Source of the DNA: Neospora caninum Liverpool
Lineage: Eukaryota; Apicomplexa; Conoidasida; Eucoccidiorida; Sarcocystidae
Assembly: GCF_000208865.1 (NCBI RefSeq)
Contig: NC_018394.1
Coordinates: 2,503,964-2,567,963, forward strand
Length of the DNA stretch: 64,000 nt
Direction of reading: 5' to 3'
Positions 35,252 to 48,006 of the stretch are shown here, in pieces; position 1 is the stretch's first letter, and every line of letters begins with the position of its first letter. Under the pieces are notes generated by a model. The model ran no database searches. It was not told the origin of the DNA and saw only the letters and a list, made by a program, of their open reading frames with translations. Position numbers and translations under genes: made by a program.

Positions 35252-35637
35252 ATAGAATCAGACAGAGAGCAGCGAACGAGGCGAGAATCCAGGAGCCAAA
35301 GCGGGAAAGCGAGACCCAGCGACACCGATCGAGAGTGAGAGGAACGCAGAGAGGGGCGAGAATGCGAGCAGCAGGGCGGAGTCGCAGAAGAGACGATAGG
35401 GCACTGCATTGCTTGTATGAAGCCCCGACGTGCGCGAGGCGACTGAGGACGAGTCGACACACGCGTTGGTATTCGCTTGCCTCGATATCGAACGACACTC
35501 CACAGAACTCGGCAGGCGATCTCATTTTTCATTCACGCACGTGTCCCGCAGCGTCCGTCCCCGGAAGCGCAAAACGAAAATACATGGGCCAGAGGACATA
35601 GTTATCCTTCTACGTCCTTTCTGCGCATCTGCAACTC

Positions 35638-35745
35638 CTTCTTCCTTCCCTGTGTCTTGCGTCTCTACTGGTCTCTCTTCTTCCTTCCCTGTGTCTTGCG
35701 TCTCTACTGGTCTCTCTTCTTCCTTCCCTTCGTCCTGTGTCTCTC
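35638..35745. repeat. 39-bp tandem repeat, about 2.7 copies
   Basis: A pyrimidine-rich unit beginning CTTCCTTCCCTGTGTCTTGC occurs nearly three times, just beyond the stop codon of the minus-strand gene and probably in its 3' UTR. Confidence 0.85.
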
Positions 35746-35899
35746 CCCTTCTTTCTGAGCCGTTCGCGACTTCCCACCACCCCCGCGCCAGAGGCTGCGT
35801 CTTCCGGGTTACCCGCTTCCGTGTGCTCGGCGCTCTGCTCGCCTTTTTGGTTGCCACGATGCTCCGAAGCCTTGCAGAGTGCGGAGGTTCTGGACCGCC

Positions 35900-37373
35900 T
35901 CAAGGGACCTCGGAGGCCGTCGCGACCGCTCGCAGCCAAACGTCCAAGACCGCCGGGCCGAGGCGGCGCACGCAAGCGTCTGTTTCCTTCTCTTCGGGTC
36001 CCGCTGGCGAGAGCCCCTCGGCGTCCCTTCGTGCGCGGCGCCTCGCCGGCTCGCCACTGAGACGGCGGGCCCTCGAGTACGCCGGCGCATATCGCTTTTT
36101 TCCAGAAGAATCCGACGAAGCAGAGGAGCGAACAGGAGCGAGAGACGACCCAAGGGCATCCGCCGAAGCGCAACGAGATCCAGAGGACAAAGGGAAAAAG
36201 GACTCCCCGTTGGTTTCTTTTCGGCAGAGAGCGGAGATCAGCTGTTCGAGACTCGCACGGGTTGGGTCAAAAGCGAAGGCTCCTTTTTCTTTCGTTTCTT
36301 TCATCTCGTGTTGTATGTCCTCAGTCTCTGCTGCTATGTCATCGGCCTCTCCTTTTGTGTCTTCCTTATCGCTCCACGTTTCGTCTGTTTCTTCTGCCTT
36401 CGCGAGGGGGGCGACCGTGTCCTTCCCGCCCTGCGTCGTTCTCTCCCCTGCCGCAGTCGCCGACTTGTCCTCGGCGTGGCCGAGGCGACCACGCCTGTTC
36501 TCTGCTTCCGCCCTCGGCCCGCATGCCCCAGTTCTCCCACGTTCCCCCGACACAGCCGAAGTCGCTACCCAGACGCGATCTCCGTCCCCTCGCTTGATCC
36601 ACGCCCTCGCTTCCGCTCTGTTTGGACTTCCCCGCGACACACATCCGCCGCTCGCTCCTCGGCCTTCCCAAAAGATGTGTTCCCACCGTCGCGTGCGTTG
36701 TCTCGAGCGCGCCGTCGCGTCGGCCCCTCCTGCGGCTACCCAGGAGAGCGCCTCAGGAGACAGCGAGGCAGGCGAGTGCGGCGTCGAGAAATGCGGCGCC
36801 ACGAGAAGGGGGGAACAGACTGGCAGCAGGACAGGGAGAGAGAGGCCAGGCGGGGGAGTGGCAGCGTGCGAGGGCTTCGCCGAAGAAGCCACAGACGGGC
36901 TCCAGGCCAGAGGCAGAACGAAATGCGTGCGGCTGCGCAGAATCGCGTCTTCGGCCTTCAGCCAGCCGGCGTGACACACCTGGGAAAGGCACGCGCACGC
37001 GAAAAACACAGAAGCAACGGAACGCCCGGTGCACAGCTCCTGCGGCTCGGGGGTGCGGAGACCCCGAAGCGTCAAGGGGCGACGGCGCGACGGAGTCTCC
37101 CGCCGCGAGTGTCGCGTCAAACAGGTCGTAACCTGCATCTCGTCTCGTGTCTTTCTCAGTCGTGCCTCCTCGCCGTACATCCAAAGCAAAGAGCAACTGA
37201 CTCTCTGTCCACAGGTATGGACATATCTATAAACCATAAACACACGGATATACATTTAGACGTTCAGCATAGATACATCGAGATCGATTCATCTATATGT
37301 ATATATATATATATATATGTTCCCTGTAGACAGAGGCATGCACCAACATGCATGCATGTATCCCAGAATATTT

Positions 37374-37432
<59 letters not shown>

Positions 37433-40400
37433 CAAATATGGAGAGGTGTGTAGTTGTGGCGAGGTGTTTCTGTGTGAGTGGACGTTTGCATCGTGCGTGC
37501 AGACTTTTGAACGCTCCGGCATAGGTTTTCTCTGTGCCATAGTCTACGGCCTGCGTCGTTCTTTCTTTCCTCCGCCCTCTCCGCGAGGCGCCATGCCGGC
37601 CGCTTCTGTCCAGAGGTCGTCGAGTCACGGGCTCCGTACCTCGCGCGCAAACTGCCGGAAGAAGAACGCAGTGGAGCCGTCGAGGTCTTCGCCCCGGAGT
37701 TCCTTCTTCTCGTGGAAGCTCAGGAACTGTTGAAAAATATCAAATTGCCAGACGACCGGGATCGCGCCGCACTGGCCTCGCTCCACGCGAAAGAGCAGAC
37801 AGTCCTGCTCGCCGCGCGCCACCCTCTCGGGCGGCGCCTCGCTCGCACACGCACTCGCCGGACCGCCCGGAGATGCCGCAGAAGAAAACGAGGAAGACGG
37901 CGAAAAGGAGAACGAAAAGGCCGCGCCATGATGCGAGGCCTGCCGCCCCGAGGGGGCCGGAGCGAGGACGCAGCAAAAGGCGCTGTGCCGGGGCAACGGC
38001 ACGACCTGGCATAAGTGAGAGACACGAATGCAGAAAACGCAAGTTTCGGACAGGTGATACACCTCAGGTTGTTGCACGTGAATGTCGATCTGGCGCTGGC
38101 TATTCTTCTCACGTCCTGTGCGTTTCGCGTGCCGCCTGCCACGCACGTTTTCTCCGGTTTCCATTTCCCAACTTTGCCTAGAGCTGCTGCTGTTTCGAGG
38201 ATGACGCTCGGCCCCAGTGGCCATCTCTGGAAAAAGTCGCTTTACGGTTTAGGCTTTTCAGTGGACACACCTCCTTGACACCGCGGCTATCGGGAGTCGA
38301 CAAGATGGCGAGCGTCGCCGGGTGCGCGGCGACCAGGGCGAGGCGCCTCGCAGATTCTTGTTTCGCATCCGCGCCGCGCCGGCGGCCTTTTTTCGAACGG
38401 CCTCCACTCGTGTTCTTCTCGCTTTCTGTCTCCTGTCTCCTCGCCGCTTCCGGCCCTCTTCGCGAGGGGCCGCAAGCCGCACACGCCAACGCAGCAAACG
38501 CCGAAGCCAGAGAAGAAGAAGAAGAAGAAGAAGAAGAAGAAGAAGAAGAAGAAGAAGAAGAAGAAGAAGAAGAAGAGGGAGGACACGAGCCGACAGAGGT
38601 GGATGGAAACGGTGAAGGTGAGAGACGGGGAGACAGACGCGAGGATGAGGAGGGAGGAGCGGCGGAGCCGGGCCAACTGCCTGTTAGCTTGGGGAGAGAA
38701 GAAAGAGACCACGAAGGCGGAAGAGGCTGGAGGGGAGACGGTTGGAAGAAAAGCGAATCCCAGTCAAGCACAAAGACGCAGCCGCCCTGAGAAACATAAA
38801 AAACGAGCAAGCGCGAAACCGGCAGGGGTGCGACTCGCCGTTGCGAAGCGAGATCACGGGAACGCAGGTGAAACGGCCGCCGACACAGGAGACAAACGAA
38901 CCGACGGCACAGTCCACATGAATCTATATACATGCATATTCGCACGTGCATGTGTACAGGCATGTCGAAACCCGTTGGTATGTGAGTCGGCACATGTAGT
39001 GGTACATGGTCATTTATGTATGGAACGCCACACATACATGTTTGCATAATTTAGATATATATCCATAAATATATATTTATGTGTTACCCAGCGGGTCTAC
39101 TGCATATGGTTATGTGTGTGTGCGGAGGACGCTCATTGGCCTTTTCAAGTGAACGGCGTCGCGCGAACTGCATATGAAAGTAGAGGAGCGCATTGCGTTT
39201 TTTTCGGCTTGCCGCGTTTCGTTTCTGCTTGCACCCACCAGCTTGGCTGCTTGCGCGACGACCACCTGCCGTCCGAAAACGCGCTCGTCTGTGAACGCAA
39301 TTGCGGAGCCCTTGAAGATGGGAAGGCAGTTTTGTCTCCGAATTCGAACTGCGTGACCCCGATAGACCGCCCCGTGCCTTTGCTCCTCTCTCGCGTCTCC
39401 GACATCTCTCCCCTCTTCGCCAGCGCGTTCCTTTTCACCGCCGCCTTTTCGTCCTTCCTCGCCGTTTCTCGAGCCAGCTGAGTCTCCTCGCTCGCTTCCT
39501 GGCGAGGAAGGCTGCGAGCCCCGCAGGCTCGGCAAGGAAGAGGAAAAAGAGGAATCGTCGGACGAACAAGGGAATGCGGAAGAAGAAAAAGAGGGAGAAG
39601 ATGGAGAAGGCGAAGCGGCGACAGCGTCAAGCTCAAGAACAGCTAGGGCATCTGAGGTCCATGTTAGAATCGCTAGGCATCTTCGGTCGTGGCTGATTGC
39701 AATTCGTCGATTTTCAGAGACGGCTGGTTTTTTGTCGAGGTTTTCCAGCGGCGTTCTCAGCTCCCAAGGGATGCCTCTACCCTGGACGTGAGTCGCTCCT
39801 TCACGCTCGCCGCCGCGCCGGCGGTCCTGCACGGCGCCTCGCTCTCTTTCCGGCATCTCTGGAAGTGAGTGCTGAGCAGCGCAGAGGGCCGCGCGCGGTC
39901 GCGAAGACGGCACCTGACACGTGGCACACACTGGCTGCATGAGCAAATCGACTTCCGAGAGAACAGCGCCTGTCTGCGCATCACAGATGTACAGGCGATC
40001 CTCGAGTGTATGTACCAGATACCAGAAGTCGAGAAAGCCAGCGTCCGTCACGGCGCTCCTGGGCACGGCGGTTTCCGTGAGAGAGTCGTCGAAATCCGCC
40101 GCCTCTCGCTTCACGGCTTGGACTCTCTCTGGACCCCTCTCGGCCGTCTCGTGAACCTGTGAGTTGGCCTCGAAAAACGAATGGGCGCCGCTGCCGCTTG
40201 AGAATTCTCTTGCCACGGCTCTTTCCCCGGCCCGCTCCCTTCCTGCTCGTGCGTGCCGGGCTCTTTCCGCTTCTTTTTCGTCTCCTCTTTCGTCGACCTT
40301 TTCTCTTTCCTCGCATCTCATGACACCAGCAGCCATCCGAGACGCGAGCGCCGGTGACGCCGGGTTCGTGTCCTGTCCCGTTCCCGACGCCACCGCGCCG

Positions 40401-43400
40401 CGCCTTCTCGCTTCTCTCTCCGCTCTCAGCTGCTCTGTCCAGCGTTGCGTTTGGAAGGGGAAGACACTCCCGAATTGCCTCGCAAACGCGCCTGCAACCA
40501 GCGAGAGGAGCTGAGTCCCGAGTGTCTCCTTGACCAGCTGGACGGACGGCAGTCCCACCGGCGCTGCCGCGTGGGCCAGGAGGGCCCGGAAAAAGGCCCC
40601 GACGCGGCGACTGCACACTGTCGGTTTCGTGTGCTTTCGCTGCGGCTTCTTCGGGTCGGCCTCCGGTGTATGCGGTGCCTCACGCGTCCCTGTCCCTTTG
40701 CGCGCATCGCCTCGCATTCTCTCACTGTCCTGCCGCCTCGCCTGAGCCGGCAACTGCTTCGGCTTCCGCGACTCTGCGGGTGCCGGGGCCTGCGCGCGCG
40801 TCTCACGTTCCTTCTCCTTCTGCCCCGCTTCGCCTTCACTGGAATCGAACCCCGGCCGCTCGCTAGCCGCACGCGACGATCCACCAGCTGCCGAAGGCGG
40901 GGAAGAGGAAAGCGAACAAGGAGAGGACGACGACAGAGACGAAGACAGCGAAGAACGAGGAGAGAGCGAAGGAGAAAGAAGCACAGCGTGTGTGTAGAGG
41001 AGAGACCGTGCCCAGTAACAAAGGGCCCGGTACGCCACGTGACTGGCTGCTGCGTTCTGTTTCAGCTCGAGCGAGAGCGGCGAAGCGTCGAGGAGACTTC
41101 GCCCCAGTCGCGCAGGCCATGCAACAAGCTCAAAGGACGGAGCGACAGGCGGAGCGCACGATGCAGAGAGAGAAGCCGAGACGGGAGAGGACGAAGACCA
41201 GCGAGGGGAAGAGGCAAACGAAAGGACAGGCGTATGGGGTTTCGGAGGCTGAAAGAAGACAAGAGCGGAAACTGGGATGGCCTCGCTCGCCGCTACGTCC
41301 GGGCCCCGGTCGCCTACTGACGCACTCCGAGCTCCACTTTGTCTCCGCGCAGAATCCGAGAGCGACGCGTCGGTCAGATCCCCCACAGCGGCTGCTGGCG
41401 CGAGAGCCTGACCACAGCACGATTCGGGTCGGCCTTTTGTGTGGAGACCGGCCTCGGTTGCTTCAGCAACCTGTTTGAGAAATCCACAATGCCAACAAAG
41501 AAAAACGAGAAGCGGCGCCCCCCTCGCTGGCGCTGCCGCGAGCAGCACTGTGGGACCTGGGCAAGACTGCGAAGAACAAGACCGTCCCTTTGGAATCTCG
41601 AAAATCGACGACGGACAGCCTGCAGAGAAACCTGAGCCGCCTGTTTCTCTGCTATCCTGTCTGGTGCCTTCTAACCTTGCATTTCTGTTATATCCGTCTT
41701 TGAAAGTTCCTTTTTCTCGGCCAGGGTTCTGACCTCTCGCGCCCGCCCCGCGTCTCACCCAGACGACCTGGAGGAATGTACCCTGGAGGCTGCTGATGTC
41801 TTGATGTGTTTTTCTTGTCAACTCCCCTTCCTGTCTCTGGCGCCACAGGCCTTTCTCTTCGCTCTGGTATCCTTCGCCGCAACCGGCGCCTTCTCCACCC
41901 TCTCTCTGTTCCTTTGTGGGTGCTGTCTCTCTCTCGTCCTGCTGTCGAATCGCTTCTAGCTCCTTAGCCGCATTGTCTAAATTCGTCGCCGCAGTGCTGT
42001 ATCTTCTCCGGTCCCCGTCGTCCTTTCCTAGCGCGTCGCGTCTCCCCTCCGGTGGTTCCTCGCCTCCTGAAGTGCTCGGCTTGGCTCCATTCACCGGGGC
42101 ATGCAAGCATGGGCACGGATCGTGTCGCTCGTCCTCGCTGGCTTCCAGCTCTGTTACAAACGCCGCGGCAGAGGCGGGGCATTCCGCAGGAGCACACGAT
42201 GGAACAGAGGACGGATGGAGTGCACACGCCGGAGACGGCTGCGAACGCGATGAAGGCTCCGAAGTGGTGGCGGACGTGTGAGACGGGCCTTCGTGTTTTG
42301 GTCGTGTCTCCTCTGCCTGCTTACGGTCTTTGTCACGATGCGTCCTTTCGCGAGGAGACGCGAAGAAAGGAAACAACCAAGAAATGCCGAGAGGCGGTCG
42401 CGGGGCGTCATCTGCCTCCCCGGCCTTCTGTTCATCTCCGCTTCCTTCCCCCTGCAGACGAAGAGCCATCACCAACCTAACCTGGCTTTCGCCCTCCTCG
42501 CTCGCGCCTTCGTCTTCTCCGGTTTCGCTCGCTTCTCCCTCGCTGGCTTCCTCGCCCGCGCTTTCCAGCGTCTCTCTTCCTTCCTCCCGAAGCGTATTTC
42601 GGCGCTGCCTCTTGGCAGGAGTGTTTCTGAAGCAGTTTCGTTTTCGCCTGTGCGTCGCCCAGACACGGGTAGGATGGAGAAGCAGAAACGGCGCCGGGAG
42701 ACGAAAGAGGAAGAGGACGTCTCTCTTTTCTTCCATGACCACGAGATGGCAGCCATCCGCAGTGAACGAAAGGTGCGTGGCTGTCGTCAGAGCGTCGCGT
42801 GTGCCTCCTGCCTCTCGTCTCTCTTCTCCCTTCTCGACTGCGCGTCTTCGTCTCTCGCTAGTTTCATCGCGCTCTTCGCCCCGTGCTCCTTTCCCCGCAA
42901 GCTGGATGGCAGGCACTCGCCACGAGACGATCGGCGCCCGCGTGACTGTGTCGCCGAGAACAATCACAGAGTAGCACAGAGAACTTGTGACGAGTCCAGG
43001 CGAAGACAAACGCGGCGGTGTGAGGGGGGCCTGCGAGGAAGGCAGGGGAGGAGACAACGAACGCGCAGAAGAAGACACAGTCAGCTGCGCGTGCGACCCC
43101 GCGAGAGGGACTGAGAGGCTGTGCGCGTCTTTCCCTTGTCTGGTTTCGGCGCCGCCGACTGTCACGAAACCGTCCAAGTCCGCTCTCTGCAAAGGCATCA
43201 CGTGGTCAGCCTCGTCGTCGACTTTTTTCGCCTTCGGGTCTCTCTCCGTTTCCTCTTTCCACTCGACCTTCCGCTCGCTGAGCACATCTGCGCCACAGTC
43301 GGTTTCTTCACCTGCTGTCTCTCGGGCCTCTCCCCTCTCGATCTGATCTGCTTCCGGTCCCCGCTCGCCGTGATTCTGCCGCATGCGGTCGCCTTCTCCC

Positions 43401-44092
43401 CCTTCCTTCGCTGCCGTTGCCTCGTCTCCTCTCGCCGTTTCCTGGGTTTCGCTGGGTGCGCAGGCCCCAGCACAGTCCGGCGGGCCACTGCCACGGAGTG
43501 CGCCGATCTGAGGAAGCGTCTCTGAGCTCGACACTCTCCGGAGTCTCGTCGCTTCCCGCTCCCCCTTCGCTCCTTCGTCTTCCTCGCCGACAGCGCCCCC
43601 GTCTGCGGGCATGCTTTCTTCCCCGCCGCTAGAAGCAGGGGAGGACGAGGAAGGCGGCGCCGCAGCTGGGAGTCCAGGGGAATCACATTCAGCAGGCGAA
43701 CTAGACCGCGAGCACGCGGGAAACGGAGGAAAGCCGGAACGAGGAGGGGACGCGCGGGAGGACGAGGAGGAAGTGGATGAAGACTGAGCAGTGGAAGAAG
43801 AGGGAGACGGAGATGGAGCAGTAACTGCAAGGGACACAGCAAATAAGTCTTCTGTGGGGTGGAAGGCAAGACCGGTCACGCGATACGAGGGGCCTTGCGG
43901 AGGCGAGGAAGAAGGAGAAAGGCGAGGAACGAACGTCCTCTGGCCGGCGTGGCGCTCGAAAGAAAAAGGCGCCGCCTCAGGAGGGTCGAGAATTTCCAGA
44001 GGAAAGGCATGCGTCAGAAGCGGCTCGTCTCGCGTCGGGACTCTGAAGACATTGGGGTGTCGACAGAGGTAGTAGAAATCCTGACCCACCAT
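35900..44092 (-). CDS. Very large beta-propeller-like protein, five exons
   Basis: Minus-strand exons are 44092-39239, 38786-38271, 38005-37640, 37204-37133 and 36979-35900 (TGA), giving 2295 residues. All four introns are phase 0 with donors GTGGGT, GTGTGT, GTACGG and GTTACG. The start ATG 44092 has a perfect GCCACCATGG context ([20 protein letters not shown]). Propeller-type strands include [80 protein letters not shown] and, across joint 1, [18 protein letters not shown]. Exon 2 carries a run of about 22 Ser. Exon 3 has a helical block ending [20 protein letters not shown] and then [11 protein letters not shown]. The last exon is largely charged filler. The C-terminal blocks faintly recall Mic1/RMC1 of the Mon1-Ccz1 Rab7 exchange factor, but the order of the earlier blocks does not fit well. 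Coding is firm; function is not assigned. Exon 4 is short (24 codons) and the least certain exon. Confidence 0.76.
37375..37437. repeat. (TA)n-rich tract in intron
   Basis: Broken TA runs with GTATATGTATA spacers in intron 3 of the propeller-like gene; a shorter run is at 37299-37319. Confidence 0.8.
38512..38579. repeat. (GAA)n trinucleotide repeat coding for poly-Ser
   Basis: About 20 GAA units on the plus strand read as TCT/TTC-type repeats on the coding minus strand and give a run of about 22 Ser residues in exon 2 of the propeller-like gene. The other frames yield poly-Glu or poly-Phe shadow ORFs. Confidence 0.9.
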
Positions 44093-46452
44093 GGTGGCGG
44101 CCTCGACGAGGGGCTGGGACGGAGGTGACACGAAAAAGAGCTAATTCCAAGGCGGCAAAGACGAACAGCAAGGCGGCAAAGACGAAAAGAAAGGCGGCAG
44201 GGCGAGAGGACGGCAGGAGGGCCAGGCAGGCGGGCCGAAAGGGAAAAGGAGCATCTTTGAAGCAGAGAGGGGTGAAGAAAAGGAGGAGAGAAAAATCGCC
44301 GCACAGACGGACGGGGCAACAGCCGTGAAACATGGCGGGAGAAAGCCGCGAGAGAGGGCAGGGAAGAAGAAATGGCAAAGAAAAGAAGAAATGGAGGTGG
44401 TTGTCGGACAGGCAACGCATATAAACGAAGAGAGAGAGGTTTTAACAAGGAACGCTTTGAAGTGGCGTTTTCCGCTGCCTGCGGTGACAGCAACGCGCTT
44501 GCGTATCTCGCTTGAGCAAAAACAGCCTCGTGACCCCGGGCGTGTGTGTTTCTTGCACACCGCAGAGCGGTCCCAGACGGAAGCGAAAATGAGGCGTATT
44601 TCCGCCCTTGTTGAGCGTTACTCTCAGAGAATACACTAAAATTTACTTTCACTGTGTCAAGGCGGCTGGGAATTCAAAGACAGGCAAGGGCGATCTTTCC
44701 CTCGGTTCTCCTGTGCACAGACATTGACCCCACTCAGCGCGAGCCACTTCTACTTGCCGTCCGGGGCAGCCGCAGGAAAAAGGGCGAGGTGACACATCTG
44801 AAAGCACCTGAGCCGCGCGCACACTCAGTCACGAAGACTGTGCGGTTTGTTGGTTCCTTGGCTGCTCGGCTTCCAACTGTTTCTCCAGCTACAGCGCCGC
44901 CTTCGTGTCGCCTTCGATCCACCGAGCGGGGAGGGAAGGTGGCGAGAGGCAGGGTGGGTCGGTAAGGGCTGGTGTTTTCCATCCATCGCGCCTGGATGAA
45001 GAAATCGCTTTCATCCACATCGTCCGCAGAGAATGGAAAAGGCCAGAATTCGCCGAAAACAGCGACGCAGCGAGCAGACAGAAAGAAGCGAGTGAGGGCG
45101 GCAAAAGGTAGAGGGGCGGGGCGTTAGTTCGGCCTGACGCCGCACCCAGGTCGGGGTCACTGCGTACGGTGGCGCCGTCGAAGAAGGAACGATCCTGAAA
45201 GCATCTGGACCTCACGTGCAAGAAATGGAAATTCACGCGTGCTTCTAGTATCACACTCTCGGGGAGGCTACCATCAGCCCCCTCGTTTCTTCTCGGTCCG
45301 AGGCCCAAGCCCGCTCGCCCCGTCCAAACGTTTCAGTCAGCAAATCCACGAAAAAATGCGTGCCACATGAGGAAGAGGAGGAAGCCACGACAGACAGTTG
45401 GTGATGCTGGTTTACGAGTGCCACAGCACGTGCAATGCCTCGCTCATATCTTTGGCCGAAGAAAGGATTTGCGTATTTATTCTTTGAGTGAGGTGCCTCG
45501 GCTCCTTGGTTTGGCTCTCGACTACCCACGGTGTAGATACACTCGAAAAAGGGTCGGTTGGCGTGAAGACGAGCGAAGTGATTCTCTGTTTTCTGCGGGA
45601 GCGGTTGCATCTGTCCTAAAAAACGGTCCTGGAAAATATCCGTTCATGTCTCCATGCAGCCTGATACTCGCAACGGACACTTCACAGTGGTGTGAAGATC
45701 CACGTATCCTTTTGTCCGTATGTATATATGCCTCAACGCAGCGGTGTATGCATGCGTAGGGAAATGGCGAGCTAGGCAGAAATATAGTAACGAATAAAGC
45801 ACACGAGTTGAGGCTGGAGTCGTGGCGGTGAGTCGGCACGCGTGGGCTAGAGACTGCAGCAGTCTCCGCAGCACGATCTGAAGCGGGTGGCTTCAAGATG
45901 CGGTCCGTGCGGAGGAGGGAAGTGGACTGAAAGGGGGATGTGTCCTTCCGTTATATCACACGCTTCCCTCGACATACATCAGAGTCCTTCAGGGGAAGGT
46001 GAACCTTTTCTTCGTGCACGCAGAATGCTTGCAGATATCCACATAGGTCGAGAAGCGTGGCCACTATCAGCCACGCCCATTCAAGAACTGGATGTAAGTC
46101 CGTGGCCGATGGAAGAACGCAGAACGTCTAAACAGTACAGCGAATGTCCCCTGGGTCTACATATACGTAGACTGGTCTGGTATCTCCCGAGATAGATGGG
46201 CCTGACGATACGCGCGCCAGCCTATGCGAATGTCTTCGTGTAATTCGATCTGAAATCATTAGCTGCGTCGATGTGTGGTGTGCCTTTGGGGACGCATCCC
46301 CTGTGTGTGAGCTTGCATTTATGTCTGCATGTTTTCGTGGATGTGTAGATTGCATGCACGCATCCGGACACCAGGCGAGTGAAGAGGGGTGAAGTCGGGC
46401 GGTGTACGAAGACGAACGGTGTCAGGCAGCGACGGCGCAGGCGAGAGCCAGC

Positions 46453-46517
46453 CTTTTACCTCACTAGCTTCAGCCTTTTACCTCTCTAGCTTCAGCCTTT
46501 TATCTCACTATCTTCTG
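46453..46517. repeat. 22-bp tandem repeat, three copies
   Basis: Three near-identical copies of CCTTTTACCTCACTAGCTTC plus AG, with single-base differences. Confidence 0.85.
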
Positions 46518-47993
46518 CTTTGCTCGATTCTTTTCCGCGTTCGTTCGGGTCCCTCCTTTTCGCCCCCACTCTACAAGGTTTTGTCTGAATCAACCCCTCT
46601 TCTTGTCTGTGAGAGTGTTTGCTTCCGAGCGGTCCAAAACGGGGATGAGATGCGGGTTCCCCCCCGCTTTGATCTCCGTGTCGATTCGCCGAACAGCCCG
46701 CACCTGAGCGAGAGTTTTTTGTACGAAAATAAATCCGCAGAGGCAATCTGGGGCTTTCCCACTTCCGTAAGAAAGGTCAGCCCAGTTTTGTCTGCTTCCC
46801 TTCCCCTTCTCGCGTAGATTGATGCGTAATCAGCTTGAACTGGTCCCTGCACTGTAACCGAACGCAGTGTCTCATGCATGTCGGGGAACACGGGAGTTGT
46901 GAGACCGACTCATGTTGGCTCGCTACTTTGTGGCCAGCTGCCGAAGCGTTTATCGACGGCTGTAGGAGACTGGGACGCAGTATCAAAAAGGGGGAAACGA
47001 CTGTCACCTGGCTTCATCTATAGTGACTCGCGTGTAACTTCGGACGGCCCCGGTCTCTCGACTCGTTACACAGGGATACACGCGGAGCGGCCCCTCTTGA
47101 CAGCCAGTGGACAACGGGAGACGGCACTCTTAAGTCGCTCAGGGCCTCCGCTTAGTTCTACTTTGCGTCTCGGCCCTTCAGTAGCGCCACTGGCACTCCC
47201 ACTTTGCCCTCACGAAATGAAAGGTGAAGAAAAACCGAGCAACGTTGAAGTTGCCGGAGAGTCGTCGCCCGACTGCCGATCCCCGCCGGGATTTTTCATG
47301 GAGACGGCTCGGTGAGGACCGGGAAGCGGAAGGGGTCTGCGGAGTGCTCTCGCTGCAGCAGGCTGTGCTTTGTCTGTCGCGCGAGAGAGTCGAAGGAAAG
47401 ACGAGAGAGAAATGGAGAAAGGGTGACGAAGAAAGACTGAGAGATACGAGGGTCGGAATCCGCGCCCGCACACACCGGGTGCCTCATCATCAGCGCGCCG
47501 AGGCGGTGAAAGGATCCGCCATGTTTTTCCCCGTTTGTCGGCGGATGGTATGGTTGTTTGCAGAAGAGCTGAAAAGAGAGAGGAACGCGCAGCCCTGTTT
47601 GTTCTCCGATCGATGCCTGGCGACTTTTTTTCGCCCGACATCTTGCGATTCTCGTCGAGCCTGGCGAGGGCAAGGAACGGGAGTCCCTAAGCACCAGCAC
47701 CACTCAGCACACTACGAGCCCCCTACACACGGATCGAAAAGCTGTCGAGGCCGCTGAGCCGCACAGCTGCCTCGGTCGCTGCCGCTCTGTGCAGCGTGGT
47801 CTTACGAGAAAATCGTCGCCTCTCTGCAAAGTTTGACTGCAGTCGCGTGAACAGCGTTCTCTCTTGCCTTGCCCTTGGCCTTGGCCTTCGAGACTTTTTC
47901 TCTACGCGATTTGTTTCCAAGGGGAGCGAACGAGGCGGGGCTGGAAGACCTCATTACACTGCACGAAAATTCACTTTGGCGTTGCGCCAGTTT

Positions 47994-48006
47994 CCCCCCC
48001 CCCCCC
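47994..48006. repeat. Poly(C)13
   Basis: Thirteen consecutive C upstream of the DAG kinase gene. Confidence 0.9.

Larger units (their letters stand above)
34527..35899. other. Convergent 3' intergenic region with tandem repeats
   Basis: Lies between the RRM stop and the stop of the minus-strand propeller-like gene. It carries a 21-bp GA-rich repeat (about 35095-35251) and a 39-bp pyrimidine-rich repeat (about 35638-35745). Long ORFs through these repeats are judged non-coding. Confidence 0.5.

Noticed and set aside
35430..36974. Plus-strand ORF of 514 codons
   Set aside because: It lies antisense to the last exon of the propeller-like gene and runs through the 39-bp repeat. The minus-strand frame is linked by four in-phase splice joints, whereas the plus ORF has no start context, domain or splice partners.
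45251..45610. Minus-strand ORF of 119 codons starting with ATG
   Set aside because: The residue mix is fairly protein-like, but no family, splice partner or neighbour supports it.
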